Source: Opeltia flavorubescens (taxonomy: Eukaryota > Ascomycota > Lecanoromycetes > Teloschistales > Teloschistaceae). From it: DNA of 64,000 nt. The notes under the pieces are model-generated. The model did no database searches. It saw only the letters and a program-made list of their open reading frames with translations, and had not been told where the DNA came from. How positions within the stretch are numbered: the stretch's first letter is position 1; each line of letters begins with the position of its first letter. Made by a program: the position numbers and the translations under genes. Shown here piece after piece: positions 47,501 to 59,989 of the stretch. The stretch spans positions 434,001-498,000 of the forward strand of contig KE546978.1 of the NCBI GenBank assembly GCA_000442125.1, in the 5' to 3' direction.

Positions 47501-48241
47501 ATGGCTGGGACTAGAAATTATGACTTTCTCGTGAGCGATAATCCTCCACGCCCTATTCTTCTAATCTGAATGCATGAAAGCTAACTTTCACCAGATAAAG
47601 CTCCTCCTCATTGGCGACTCTGGCGTGGGCAAATCCTGCTGTCTCCTCAGGTTCAGCGAAGACTCGTTTACACCTTCCTTCATCACAACAATAGGCATAG
47701 ACTTCAAAATCCGCACAATCGAGCTTGACGGCAAGCGAGTGAAGCTACAAATATGGGACACCGCGGGCCAAGAGCGCTTCCGAACAATAACCACAGCGTA
47801 CTATAGAGGTGCTATGGGAATCTTACTCGTCTACGATGTAACGGATGAGCGATCATTCAATAGTGAGATCAATTGCGCTAAGGCACCCTTTGTCCATTTG
47901 CTAAATTTGCGTTAGATATACGAACATGGTTCTCAAACGTTGAGCAGCATGCCACAGAAGGCGTCAACAAGATATTAATCGGCAACAAATGTGATTGGGA
48001 AGAGAAACGTGCGGTATCAACGGAGCGAGGCCAGCAGCTAGCCGACGAATTGGGGATCCCGTTCATGGAGGTATCCGCGAAGGGAAACATTAATATTGAA
48101 AAGGCATTCTATAGCCTGGCCGGGGATATCAAAAAAAGGATCATCGACACCTCCAAGCCGGAAGCAGGCGTTTCCCAAGGTGTGAACGTAACGGATCAAA
48201 GTAATAGCATGAGCGCTGCCATGGGTGGAAAATGTTGCTAG
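47501..48241 (+). CDS. sec4: Rab GTPase, Sec4/Ypt2 (Rab8) type
   Basis: A Rab GTPase of the Sec4/Rab8 class that directs secretory vesicles to sites of polarised exocytosis. Three exons (47501-47530, 47595-47862, 47916-48241) give about 207 residues; introns are 64 and 53 nt. The small first exon encodes [10 protein letters not shown], joined to [15 protein letters not shown]. All G motifs are intact: P-loop GDSGVGKS, switch I TTIGIDFK, switch [15 protein letters not shown] and EVSAKG. The effector region [20 protein letters not shown] matches the Sec4/Rab8 group rather than Ypt1 or Rab11. It ends in GGKCC, a double-cysteine geranylgeranylation signal. Confidence 0.95.
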
Positions 48242-49071
48242 AGTGCACGCGTTGGCGCTGGTGGCGTCGGAGCGTTCCCATATCATTAGCATGCAGCTTT
48301 TGATCCGGCTGATGGTATTGCGTTTGATATGCGGTACAGATGATTAACATCTTCGTCCTTTTCTTGACGCAACCCATATCTTCGGTATTGCAGTCATTCC
48401 AAACACTGCTTCGTACGGTGGTAACCACTCGACCGATTTGCGTCGATCTTAGGTAATGATCTCTCTCCTTAAATCAGTGATCACTTCAATTGGTACATGT
48501 GAGTCTTCTGAGTCAGCATTTTTGCACTCATTTCTCGGGGGTTTCCGGACGAGACACTGCTTTACACCGACTCGCTATTCTTCGCTACAGCAACGCATCG
48601 GATGTATCGTTCAAGATCGGATCCCACTTCACCAAGAATACGCTCTTGGGGTATGCGTCAAAGCACTATCTTATTAGGGAAAGCTAGACGTTGTATTGTA
48701 CACCGGAATTCGAATCCAGCTAAAACGCTTGCCGATACTGTTCAAATTCGTAATCACTGGATGGCTAGGAACGGATAAGGTATAGTTATTATATACAAGT
48801 CTGTAAATATCCTCGAATCTGATGTTATTGAGCTACGGCGTTCTTACACATTTCGTTTTCAGACCCAGAGGCTTTCACACTTCGCAAGATCTCTCGCAAC
48901 AATCCTGTACATTCTTTATTCATCCTTAGGTCTTGGAATGATGCCATTTGGGTGAAAGAAGCTAGGTCCGATATTGTACGGCTCCGCAAACAACCTTACC
49001 CCAAATCCAAGATCTTCACCTTGAACGTACTAGCAATTCATTCACCCAACGGCCTGTAATATATGTGGTCG
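48242..49071. other. Convergent intergenic region
   Basis: About 830 bp between the Rab stop and the stop of the convergent mitochondrial-type gene. Short frames only, with no similarity I recognise. Confidence 0.4.
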
Positions 49072-50320
49072 TCACCAAAGAAATTCAGTGTTGGCAAACG
49101 GTGTGTCTTCGCTTTGCACCTTGTCGTTGGAAAGAGGAAATGGTCGTCTGTGCCATGCTCTGACGAACCGTCTCGCCTCGTTCTCATCGACGAAGGTCAC
49201 AATCCACCAAGCAGACGAGCGTCGTTCAACCTCATGNTCGGTCTGCTCCGATGCATCGGCATTGTCAGGTGTGAATGTCGAGAGATCTAATTTCTCGATG
49301 GATCTATTACCACCTTGCGTAGCCCATGGCAAACCTCTGTCCCGACCATCTTGATCCAACGCAGATCGGAGAGTGCGAGTACTGAGAACATATCCATCAA
49401 CCCAGAATAGAACAGCTCGTCCAGCCCTATCAACGGGCCATGTAAGTTGAGAGTAACCTCGATTTTCTATTAAGGATTTTACGGCGCTGCCGAAAGGCGC
49501 GAAGAATGAGACGAGGCTGATTTTTTGCGAGGGAGGGCACAATGCGTAATCTTGAAACAAGGTCTGAGAATTCTCCCCTTCAAGAACTGTACCTGCCGGC
49601 GGAGGTAGCGGTGACTGAAGACACGTCGGGGTGTATCTTTGCGCCAATTTATGTAGCTTGGTGACGTAATTCTGATATGTCCTTGCATAGGAAGGATTAG
49701 GGAACAAGAGGAGGTAGTGAGTCTTTTGCTGAAATGTAATTGGATCTCGTCCTGGAATGACTGGTACCAGGTGCGCAATTAGCTTAAGATAGATCGCTGG
49801 CGCCCAAGATACAGCGCTTCGCACCTTTCAAGATATCCCCTGGACCAGTCCATTCGCCAATATGACGACCTTTGGGTGCAACACGACGAAAGTCAGTATC
49901 GACAAGCGATTTACTTGCGCGGCTGAGGACCAGCACAGCAGGGTTCCATTGTTTCACTGATCTCTGAGCTGCCGCTTCGGTAAGCTTGTTCGCGAGCTTT
50001 TTCCGGGTCTGTTGGTGCAGAGGAAGGGGATCCAAATGGTCTATATCTGACAAAGGCAAGCGAGGAATCTCTATCGATTTGCCGGTCTCCTTAATTTGCT
50101 CCGAAAACAGTTCGTCGAATAAGGATTTTTTTTCAACTGGAGGCCATGTTGTATTTCGTCTGTTCGTCAGAGCTAGGCGATGAATGCTACGAACAAGTCC
50201 GACGTGTTCACGCACTAAGGGTCTTCGAAAAGCTTCAGCTTGTCGTGGACATAGCCTTCGCATTAATAGAGTTGCGGGGAGACTGCGTTCCACTCCAGAG
50301 CTCAAGCAGAATTGTGCCAA
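49072..50320 (-). CDS. Uncharacterised fungal protein, probably mitochondrial
   Basis: Two exons (49825-50320 and 49072-49760) across a 64-nt intron (GTGCGA donor, ACCAG acceptor) encode about 394 residues. I do not recognise a named family. The N-terminal 55 residues are rich in Arg and Leu and nearly free of acids (Met20 begins MRRLCPRQAEAFRRPLVREH), a good mitochondrial presequence. After it come ordered segments: a charged helix around LFDELFSEQIKETG, RKKLANKLTEAAAQRSVKQW, then GRDPITFQQKTHYLLLFPNP and SYARTYQNYVTKLHKLAQRY. A second folded part contains ISLVSFFAPFGSAVKSLIE and WWIVTFVDENEARRFVRAWH, whose strand-helix rhythm is like an RNA-recognition fold. A role in mitochondrial RNA or translation is speculation. 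One ambiguous base sits at 49237. Met at 50320 or at 50263 could be the start. Confidence 0.75.
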
Positions 50321-50954
50321 AAGGAACCTCTGCTACGGGTTGCGAAAAACTTTGCCATTCTTGGCACCATCGATCGCCACTTACATCCTACCCAGTGGTT
50401 TTATAGATATTCTTGGATATGAAATGCTGTAGTCCTTAAATTATCTACGAGACTTATAATACACGTCATCTAATCGCACAGGCATGATTATTATAACTCT
50501 TATTTCTTCTATAGATATTCTAAAGCGTTGCCCGGCTATCTAGATTATTGGCATCACTCGACTTTCCGATACACATTTTGATTTTGCGCCACTCAGGATG
50601 TTGTACTTCTTTCCTACCTCAGTCTCCTTACGGTTGCACTGCGTAATGGGCTGGTCACCGGTTCATAAAGTAAATAATTATAGTCCATATAGAACCTGAC
50701 ATATCAATCTTTCATAAAAAGTGCTTAGGAAGATTTGATTAATGCACTTGTAGTTGACTTATAAGCTTATTTTCCTTTTGCTTGGGCGAATCACAAGCGC
50801 GCGATACTTTAAGTAGTAGCGACCCGGCCGCACTATACCTAATAACGTAATAGCTCCTCCCGTCAATTTCTTCCCCGTCTATATATTTGTTCTACGAGCT
50901 AATGGACTCAACGCACACACACACATTTTCAACATAACAGAATACACCGAAAAT
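50321..50954. promoter_or_regulatory. Divergent intergenic region with (CA)6 tract
   Basis: About 630 bp between divergent genes, A+T rich. A TATATATTT element occurs near 50880 and a short (CA)6 run at 50914-50925, both just upstream of the AAA ATPase start. These are weak promoter hints only. Confidence 0.4.
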
Positions 50955-53256
50955 ATGGTTGTAGCTCGTGAGTACACCGTAAGGCCTTGCAGCCCAGCAA
51001 AGGCAGATAAGAAGCACTTTTTCCGAGTCTATCTTTCACCAACCGCACTTCACCATCACAGTCTCCAAGCGGGAGACGTATGTCGGCTTTCTCTGAATGA
51101 TCAAACTTCTCTACCTGCCATTGCTTGGCCTTCTTCTGATAGGATCCAGGATAACATCATACAGACAACAAAAGTGCTCCAAAAACTCTATGGTCTGAAA
51201 CTGGGCGATCACATCGTCCTTCTTCATACCTCCGAGTCTTTGATTGACGCACATGATATCACTCTTTCGGAACATAGAAATCCAGGGGATCAGCCGTCGA
51301 TAACGAGACTTGATCATCACCTGAGAGAACACTGGGCTTGGTTACTGGAGTACGAATTGGAGCAAGCTGAGATCATATGTCCTGGAATGATGTTCACCGA
51401 TGTCCGCGCAAAGGGTGAGCAGCGAACGTTCCGAATCGACATGATAAATTCAAGCGCAGACACGGCTCTGTACAAGAGTAACGCTTTCATGTCTGTGGTC
51501 ATAGACAAGGAGGTAGACCAATTAGCCGAAGTTCCAAAAGGCCATGACAATATGTTATTGAGCCTGGATTCCTCTACAGTAGGGGGGCTGGATGCTCAAG
51601 TGTCAGAATTGAACTTCGGGATGCAACAATATGGTCAATCAGTGAAAAGAGACAATCTCATATGGAACCATAAACCGCGTCGAGGAGGCATATTACTCTA
51701 TGGGCCATCGGGAACTGGGAAATCTATGCTACTCAATCTCGCATCACAAATTGGCTGGCATTCAGTCTTTCGTGTTCAAGACCTCATTGAAGGGCTTGGA
51801 GAAGGCGAAGCACAGGCAGCAGTCCACAAGATATTTTTGGATGCTCATCGTCGGCAGCCGAGTATTGTACTCATCGACGATCTTGACGTTATTGCAGGAA
51901 GGGAAGATTCTGGCCATTACTCACAGCGTGTGAATATAACGAGTATCCTTCGCCGGGCATTCGAACAGCGTGGTAATAATCACGTGCTTGTCTTAGCAGC
52001 CACCGCGGATCTCACTCTCGTTAGCGCTGCATTACGTCGCTTTGGCCGCTTCAATACAGAGATTGAAATCCCTATTCCTCAGAGGGATGCTCGCGCCGAA
52101 ATCCTTCACCTTGCAGCAGGTTTGTCGAAGAACGCTCAGGATCACCGACTGTTGGAGCTCGCGAACCGCACACATGGCTACGTCGGAACGGACTTGTTTG
52201 CACTTGTTCAATCTATTAACGACATTGCAATCTCTCGCGACCCGTTGCTCGGTGCTGGTAGCGGAGAGAGCGGTCTTTCGGGTAACAATGACGTAGCTCA
52301 AGCTTTTGCTAATGGAGTTTTGAACGAAGATATCGAGGCAGGTCTACGTACGATACAGCCTACAACCATGAAGGGAGTTTTTCTTGACACTCCAAAGGTC
52401 AAATGGAGTCAGATCGGAGGTCAGAAGGAGGTAAAGAAGGCTCTTCTACAGGCGATTGAGTGGCCGCAGAAGGTATACTGCCTAGCAATCTCTCATAATG
52501 CCGCTAATCTAATGCATGCAGTACCGTGTGGAAATGGATCGACTAGGTCTGATCCCTAAGAAAGGGCTACTACTTTACGGTCCCCCAGGGTGTTCGAAAA
52601 CTTTGGCGGCCAAGGCGGTAGCGACCGAGAGCGACCTTAATTTCATTGCCGTAAAAGGAGCAGACATTCTGAGCATGTATCTGGGAGAATCCGAGCGTGC
52701 TTTACGCGAAATATTTCGAAAGGCTCGCGCCGCAAGCCCTAGTATCATTTTTCTCGATGAGATCGATGCGATCGGAGCCTCTCGAAAGCCCTCGTCCCAC
52801 AGCAACTTACATGTACTTACGACACTCTTGAATGAAATGGACGGCATCGAGGCTCTCACTGGGGTTTTCGTCCTTGCAGCAACGAATCGTCCTGAAGTTC
52901 TTGATTCGGCATTACTACGGCCCGGAAGGCTCGGTTCTGCAATTTATGTTGGACTACCCGACTACGACACGCGTCTCCAGATCGGGCTGATTGCTGCTGG
53001 GACTACGGATATGGCTGCAGACGTCAACATGGCGAGCTTAGCACATGAGACAGAAGGTTACTCTGGGGCAGAGATTGTTGACGTATTCCAACAAGCCGGA
53101 TATGAAGCGCTTGATGAGCAGATGGAAGGCGGGCAGCAACAAGCAATATCCATGAAGCATTTCGAGAAAGCTTTAGGCAAGATCGAAAGAAAGGTGACTG
53201 CGGAAATGATCCACAATTACGAGGCTTTTAGGACCAGGATGCCACGTCCTTACTAA
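50955..53256 (+). CDS. afg2: Tandem AAA ATPase, Afg2/Drg1-like
   Basis: A two-domain AAA ATPase of about 750 residues in the Afg2/Drg1 (SPATA5) group, which strips shuttling factors such as Rlp24 from pre-60S ribosomes. Exons 50955-52472 and 52522-53256 flank a 49-nt intron (GTATAC donor, GCAG acceptor). After a substrate-recognition N-domain, D1 has Walker A GPSGTGKS but an altered Walker B (VLIDDLD, with Asp in place of the catalytic Glu) and a divergent second region (AATADLTLVSAALRRFGRF). D2 is canonical: GPPGCSKT, IIFLDEIDAIGASR, ATNRPEVLDSALLRPGRL, and the linker EWPQK joined to YRVEMDRLGL. D1 may therefore bind ATP with weak hydrolysis. A Pex1/Cdc48-like AAA paralogue is the alternative, but D2 and the linker favour Afg2. 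Confidence 0.82.
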
Positions 53257-54172
53257 GCACAAGGTAAACTGGTACGACTTCAAACATTCAATCAAGCGTG
53301 TAAAGACTAGTGGTCTCTATCCCACCATAGCATGGCAATGAAATCTACATCGAACAACACCAGATGGTTCTTATGTCATCTGTGTTCAATACGTGATATA
53401 TCTTTGACCAATGCGGTGAGGCCAAAACTCTCTTTTTTAACTCTCAATATCCGAATATTTCTCACGATATCATTTTTCGGAATTAAATATCAGGTAAAAT
53501 CTCTCTTTCATCTATCCATAAACATTCCGGTTGCTACCACTCGGGCCATCCTTAATCTCAGACATCATCGAACATCTGAAACCAAAGACTCGCCGTCTAC
53601 ATGACCAGTCATTTCCAACCACCCCAAGACTGAAACGGCTAGTATTTGAGGTGCAACCGAAGCGTCGATATTTTGCCAGGCTTGGGCCTGCACTCAGCCT
53701 CACACTCAAGTGACTCCTTCAGCAAAGCACACTATATCGCACGATAGATGAACGATAATTACCAGAAATTACCAGGAAATACACCACAGGAAGTAGGAAC
53801 AAGTGTCCAGCTTTATACCTGCATCTCACAAATACCGACAAAATTCTGCTTGCTGCCCAAAGTGCGAATCAACAGTGATTAAAAAAGGTTGTGGTTTACG
53901 TAGAGATGTGTTGTGGGAAGGGTGCGTCATATCATGTAGGTCGCGGAATCTGATCACTTTAATGATACTCTACAAGCTCTCCTCGGTGTATGTTGATAGC
54001 TTGGCTTGATTGAATTACTTGCTTGCCAGATTACGTCCGGACCGTAGCGAGAAAGCTGGGATTCACTGCCGCGCGGCCAGCGCTTAAGTAGTGATATCCG
54101 TCGCGTTGATGAAAGAGTCTATTTCTAATAATATAAATATCATTCTGTCTGAATACTTTCAAAGATCTGCTA
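53257..54172. other. Intergenic region with nothing recognised
   Basis: About 915 bp between two plus-strand genes. A frame at 53332-53604 has no convincing features. The last 150 bp should contain the SR protein promoter. Confidence 0.4.
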
Positions 54173-55248
54173 ATGCCATCTCGACCGCGTTCCCGAGGTC
54201 TTTCGAGCTCTCGTTCCTTCGAGCCGGATAAAGCCCAATCGCCAGCTGCCGTGCGTGAACGTTCACCACCCCGGCGTTCGATATCACCACGCTCTGATTC
54301 TCGCTCGCGATCGCGAAGTACTCCAAGAAGCACCCATGACCATAATGGTTTACGGCGAAATGGTAGAAGTAGGACCCGAAGTCGCTCCAGAAGTGTATCA
54401 AGAGGTCGGAGCTATTCTCGAAGCATAAGCAGGGGTTCGCCGATACCACGAAGCTCAAAAGTGAAGTGATGAATGTCCAATTACCTCACATAAGCTAACG
54501 AACTAGATTGTCGTCGAGAAGCTCACGAAAAATGTCAACGAAAATCATCTGCACGAAATCTTTGGTGCTTATGGGCATATCAAGGATCTAGACATGCCGA
54601 CGAACAAACAATGTAAGCTACAACCTAGATCGCTATGGATATATTCTAACAAAATAAGTCATGACCAACCGAGGAACCGCCTACATTCTATATTCTGACG
54701 TCTCGGACGCTGAGGCCGCAATTTCCCATATGCACGAGGCCCAGCTTGATGGTGCAATCATCCACGTATCCGTCGTCTTACCTAGACGCAAGTTCTCTCG
54801 GTCGCCACCACCAGCACGCCGGGTTGGACCAACATTCGACCGGTTTGATGGCCGCGGGCCTCCCCCGGGCTCGTATCGGAATGGACCACCACCAACCGCA
54901 TATGGAGGCCTACCCCCAGGACGATATCGGTCTCCACCACCTCCACCAAGACGTCCGTCACCTCCAAGGCGATATGGGCATCGACCCGGCCTTCGCGATC
55001 GGGATCTTGATACCTACCGGCCACGCTCATATTCGAGGTCAAGATCGCGGCCGACGAGATCGAGATCTTTCTCCTCACGTTCGCGTAGTCGTTCTCCACC
55101 ACGTGGTGGCCGTGGATACAGAAGTAGGGAGTTACCACCCCCTCCAAGTGGAGGAAGGCGGAGGAGGAGTCCAAGCTACTCAAGCTATTCCAGCTACAGT
55201 GATCGAAGCCGTAGTCGTGGCCAAGATAGAGGCAGATATCGGCGGTAA
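54173..55248 (+). CDS. RNPS1-like SR protein with one RRM
   Basis: An RS-RRM-RS protein resembling RNPS1, an exon-junction/ASAP-complex splicing factor in the nucleus. Three exons (54173-54460, 54507-54612, 54659-55248) give about 327 residues; both introns are 46 nt. Residues 1-96 are Arg/Ser rich (RSDSRSRSRSTPRS). The RRM is rebuilt across both splices: IVVEKLTKNVNENHLHEIFG, YGHIKDLDMPTNKQ, then GTAYILYSDVSDAEAAISHM and LDGAIIHVSVVLPRRKF. The tail has Pro/Gly-rich PPP segments (PPGRYRSPPPPPRRPSPP) and a second RS domain ending in RGQDRGRYRR. The middle intron must be removed to keep the frame. Another strong-looking frame on the same bases is a shadow caused by the RS/PPP repeats. Confidence 0.87.
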
Positions 55249-58200
55249 TATCAGGTTGGATGTTCGGAAGGAACCGGATAAGTTGAAATCGATACCCCAC
55301 GAGCTAAGGATCTCTTAAAAGTTCAAAATAAATCTATGTCCAATGACAACTTTACAAGTACACTTGCAGAATCTACCAAATAGTGACATTATAATTTCGC
55401 TGATCCAATGCAATATTCTATATAGCTTACGGCCGAACTCCAGCTTGGATTGAGGAGCCAGCGGAATTCAAAGCTAGCCTATTGTCAGCCATATTCTCTC
55501 GATTCATGCTAGAGTATTATGATGTTGCACTTCTTCATGCCAATTTTCGCATATTAGTCGAATCCTTCTCATCCAATGTCAAGCCGTAGCCCCTACGGAA
55601 AAGTAACCTTGCTCTATGACGACAAATGAATCTGGCGCAATGTGCTTCGCCCCGTTTACCTCCTCGCTGAGTGGAGAGCGATTCTGGCACGTTTGTGCTG
55701 TTCAATTGTAGTAACGTGGAGAGTGGCGTCAGTACGTCAAAGACAGTAGGAGATGAGAATTGAGAGTTGGTAACAAGTTCTGATCCCGTTAAGGATCCAA
55801 TTTCCCGCTATCATTTGCCGCACGTTAAAAGACTCTGGGAATCCTATCGGATCAATCCAAGTGGGACANATCGATCTGTTGGACCATATAAATGGCTATG
55901 GCAGGTTTTAGAGTCCAAAGATATCAAATGGACCAGTTATTACTGATTACCATCAAGGAATTGCAATCTACGGCGCTGCCTTTGAACCTCTTCTTTCGTC
56001 AAATCCCCCTCCATAATGCAACGCAACTATATAATCCTGTCCAATCATACTTCACATATCAACATGCACTTTGACATAGCCTTTTGCGCAAAATAAGGTA
56101 AGGGTTACAAACACTGGACACGATGCAGTCCATGGTGATATATTGTGAAAAGCTTTTACTACTCTGCTTCGTGTGACAGTATGAAAGTAAAGAAGACATG
56201 AGGATGTCGCTAATTTAGCCGATACTGCACATGATCGAAAGCTAAGGTAAACTCGGCGCACGCTACCTCACGTCAAGTCCCGAAATTAGCTATCTTACAA
56301 TTTACGATATTTATTACTTCGTAGAGCAGGAAGCTTTCTGAGATCGATATCAGAATTGAGATCTTGCTTTGAGCCTGGAGGCCTTCAACGCTCCCGAGGT
56401 AGTCGCACGGTACCTCGATCGAGCACTCAAGAGACCGTAGCCCAATCAAACCACTGACTATGGTAGCCAAGCAACGAGAAGTAAACGTGCGCTGGGAAAT
56501 CCTTCACAGATGTGCTATGTAACGGTGTAGTGTAGCTTCGCTTGTATAGCTATCACTCCGCCACAGGATAAAGCACTCAGATCTAGCCTCCATCTACAGC
56601 ATAATTGTTGTTTGAGATGGGTTCGAATTCTGGCCCCATAATTGCTTCAGTTCTCCACATAATTCCAAATAGCAGAGCTGATTCGCAACACAGATGGTCT
56701 TTGCGATTATACACAGCGTTGAACTTGCGGAGCTGTTAAGGCTGTAATCTGGAAAGGGGTAAGTGCTGACTGGAGACTTGTAACCCAAGACTAGTCATAT
56801 GGCCGCCACTCAATGCACATATGTGCTCAGCTAAGTTGTTCCTCGACGTCTTCTAGCTCTTGACTCCATGTTTATTCTCATTATGTTCATTTTTCCTACC
56901 AGTCAAACTATTCATCCGATTGCACTTGAGATATACTGATTTAGAGTGCTCGGAAATGGTTATCTTGCAACGTTAGTCAGATCCATTGCCGGTCCCAAGC
57001 TCGGACTTCAAGAAGGAATTTTGGCATAATGACACCGCCTTCTTTTCTCGTATCGTTTGGACCCATAATCGATCTCTCATCATTACATGGATGTTGATAA
57101 GCTTCGCATGCCAAGCATGCACGCCAAGTATTGCAGAACGACACTGCTGTCAACCAATCATTGAGTTCTTTGGTACAGTCGATGACCCTCCTGACTCCTT
57201 TTTCTACGTAATCGAACTTTTCCTGGCTACCGCACGGAAAAGTGGTGCTAATTCAAGAAACCAATAGCATCTTACCATGTTTAAGCGGGTGCACAATGCG
57301 GAAACCTAAAGCAGGAACAAAAATGATTACCATCTGTTGAGAGGCGTCTTTCTTGAATTAATGAGCTTATCCATTCGTCACCATGACCGCATCCCAGTGC
57401 TNGGGACACGAGATTTTGCTGTTGGTCCGAGAAATGCGCGACGATTGGCTTTACTGCTGCACATCAATGGAGAATATCCCCGCTGTAAGGCCACGGGTTC
57501 CAATGGGTGGGTAAGACCAATCTTGGCACGAAGATCTAGGCCTCGACAAGCTTAGAACTGCAAGGACCTGAGATCATCCTGCAAGACAGAATGCGATTGC
57601 ATGATGATATCGTGGCGGAGCACACCCACCCAGAAGCATAACAGTGGAGTCCTACTATGGCCAAGAGAGTCAAACGGGTTGCTGTATCAGACCTTCAGCA
57701 GGAGGCGCCNAGGCGCTAAAGGCGCATGAAAACATATCGGGCCCGGCGGGCCGTGGATCGTTATGCAGCAAGCCGTCGAGGCCATCCAATTTCGGTTGTC
57801 CAGATTTCAATCGCAATCTTTATATCGGCAATCAGTGCGACATCCCTGACAAAACCTTCGTCCTGACGTAGACTCAATTGACGAACGAACCAGTAGATGG
57901 TCAAAGAATCTCGGAGCCGAGTTATTGCCTCTTATCTCACGGTTCACAACATTTCAAAAGATCTCTCGTTCGAAAACACTCCGAGGTGCATCTTACGGTA
58001 TCCTGTACTCGGTGGAATGTGGCCCATTGATTGTACACTTCGCCAGATATTGCATAGATGGGTCCACCATTCGGTGTTTGTGGCCACCAGATGTTGAGGA
58101 CACAATGCCGAAATTCACTGAAAAATGAGAATTCGCTGCCGGCCAAGTATGGTGGATAGAACTTTTCAACGCTCTGGGGAATGTGGACCCGATCGATGCT

Positions 58201-58505
58201 CGGGCTTCTAGATGGTTCAGTCCTGGTTGTGATATAGCAGCTAGCGACCTCCCTGTTTGTTATTCTTCTTGCCACCGATTGATCCATTGTCAGCTATAGC
58301 AATCGAAACATCCGTTATCAACCGGATCTTCCAGCTGAAAAGCACGTTGTCAACACTCCTCTAAAGTTCTGCTTGGACGTTCACTGATCAGTTTGGTCAA
58401 GTATCGCTGACCGAGGTCTAACGTACGGTCTCACGTCTCGCTGGCGAATATTGTCACACAAACGTCGGCCAGGAATTCTCAATCGAGTTTCCTCCCGTTG
58501 CTGTA
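55249..58505. other. Gene-poor region next to the AT-rich block
   Basis: About 3.3 kb without a gene I can support. Short frames exist, for example 57644-57871 (plus, 75 codons with an ambiguous base) and 57937-58287 (minus, 116 codons), but they overlap frames on the other strand and carry no recognised domain. Ambiguous bases at 55869, 57402 and 57710 suggest sequence that was hard to resolve. Composition is ordinary here, not yet A+T extreme. Confidence 0.35.
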
Positions 58506-59424
58506 ATGTCAGAACCTTCTCAGTCATGGCTCCATAACGCGAAGGGATCCCCACCCAAGTACCCACAGGATTTGGAAGGCTCTGGTCCGTCGTCGACTCT
58601 AGAGAAACCGTTCAAAATCCGCCTGAAGTCATATTTTGAATCGAAAGTTGACCACCGCAATGCCGACCACATACTGCTTTTATGCTGGTTGACCACCGGG
58701 TTGCTCGATAGTACCATATTCAACGCCTACCGCACCTTTGTGTCAATGCAGACAGGTGATTCTTCTTTCATAACCGTTCGGCCATAAGCCACTGACATTA
58801 CCACCAGGTAATACCATGTTCCTTGGTCTCGGAGCTTCCAATTATGATACTACGACACGTCCCTATAGCTGGGCAAAGTCACTTGTCTCTCTGGTCTGCT
58901 TCATATGTGGTGCCTTTGCCTTCTCACGTCTTGGCCAATATCTCGGAGCCTCTCGTCGCAGAACTCTGTTGTTATCTTCCCTGATTCAAGCGAGCATTAT
59001 CCTCTTGTGCGCCATCCTCGTTGAGACTGGTATCGTAGAGGGTCGGCTTGAGTACATTGGCGAAGACATTGATTGGATTCACATAATCCCAATTGCCCTT
59101 TTGAGTTTTCAAGCCCCTGGACAAGTCTGGCTGACTAGAGACTTAAGCTACGCCGAGGTCTCGACCGTTGTTGTCTCGACTATGCTTTATGACTTTGGCT
59201 CTGACCCTAGTCTATTTGATGGCTTGCGAAGGAATGCAGCCAGGAACAGACGGTTCTTTGGGTTTTGTATGTTGCTGACAGGGGCTATAGCAGGCGGTTG
59301 GATCACAAAGAAGAGCAGATACATTACTATACCAATGTGGATGGCAGGGACTATCAAAATCGGGATCGTTGGCGCATGGGCAGTCTGGCCCGCGGAGGAG
59401 AAAGTAAGGCGCTGGGGATTTTAG
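58506..59424 (+). CDS. DUF1275 family membrane protein (YoaK-like)
   Basis: A DUF1275 (YoaK) integral membrane protein of about 288 residues, found widely in ascomycetes and bacteria without an assigned function. Exons 58506-58755 and 58808-59424 are joined over a 52-nt intron; the junction restores MQTGNTMFLGLG, the most conserved family segment. Preceding it is LLCWLTTGLLDSTIFNAY, and after it hydrophobic helices (SLVSLVCFICGAFAFSRLG, RRTLLLSSLIQASIILLC, ICIPIALLSFQAPGQVW-like segment at about 59090-59130, and GFCMLLTGAIAGGWI) fit the usual six helices. The Ser in LSYAEVSTVVVSTML matches the family's C-terminal repeat. It is the last recognisable gene before the RIP-affected block, 0.57 kb away, and its codons look unaffected by RIP. 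Transport of an unknown substrate is possible. Confidence 0.88.
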
Positions 59425-59989
59425 GCTCTAGTATCTGCTACTTCCATCATGGCATCCCTGCAAAGCGTCACCGAGGTTCCGTGATGAAATCTCTACCGCA
59501 GCCCGAATTAAAGTGATCCAGCAATTTTCAGTGTCCATCTGGTTCAATACAGTTCAGACCGCCGTAAAGTCCAATGGTCACCCGAATGTATTATCTATAC
59601 CAATAACGAGACAACTTGCGACCATAGTATACTCTAATAGACTTCGGATGATCTATCCAGTATTTCTCCGATGCTCTCACTTTCGAGTGCATGGTAGTAA
59701 TGATTCCGTACACCATCTAATTGTACACACGGGTTCTGTTTCATATGTTCCGAGTCATCAATATTTTACAGGATGCCGACTTTCTTTAGTTGCAATCCAC
59801 ACTTCTGTCTAATCTATTCGCCCACCTATTACTATGATATTCTTCGGTTACGCTGTATTAGCTAAAAAGAACGAATCCCGTTGGTGGGACAGTGATACGA
59901 TATCATGAAAAGTGGCTGGAGGTTGAAAGAAGGTGCCTGCGAGCACTAGGGCTAATAAAAAGGCAGGAGATCAGCGCAGAAATTATATA
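59425..59989. other. Intergenic transition into the AT-rich block
   Basis: About 560 bp of ordinary composition after the DUF1275 stop, becoming A+T rich near the end. No gene or repeat is recognised. Confidence 0.4.

Noticed and set aside
54746-55318. Long alternative frames on both strands of the RNPS1-like gene
   Set aside because: They arise from the repetitive Arg/Ser and Pro codons of the real SR protein frame.
56620-56630. GGTTCGAATTC, close to a Pol III B-box
   Set aside because: The closing C is replaced by T, and no A-box or 5' acceptor partner lies upstream.
57937-58287. A 116-codon minus-strand frame
   Set aside because: No recognisable domain, no conserved motif, and equally open frames on the opposite strand.
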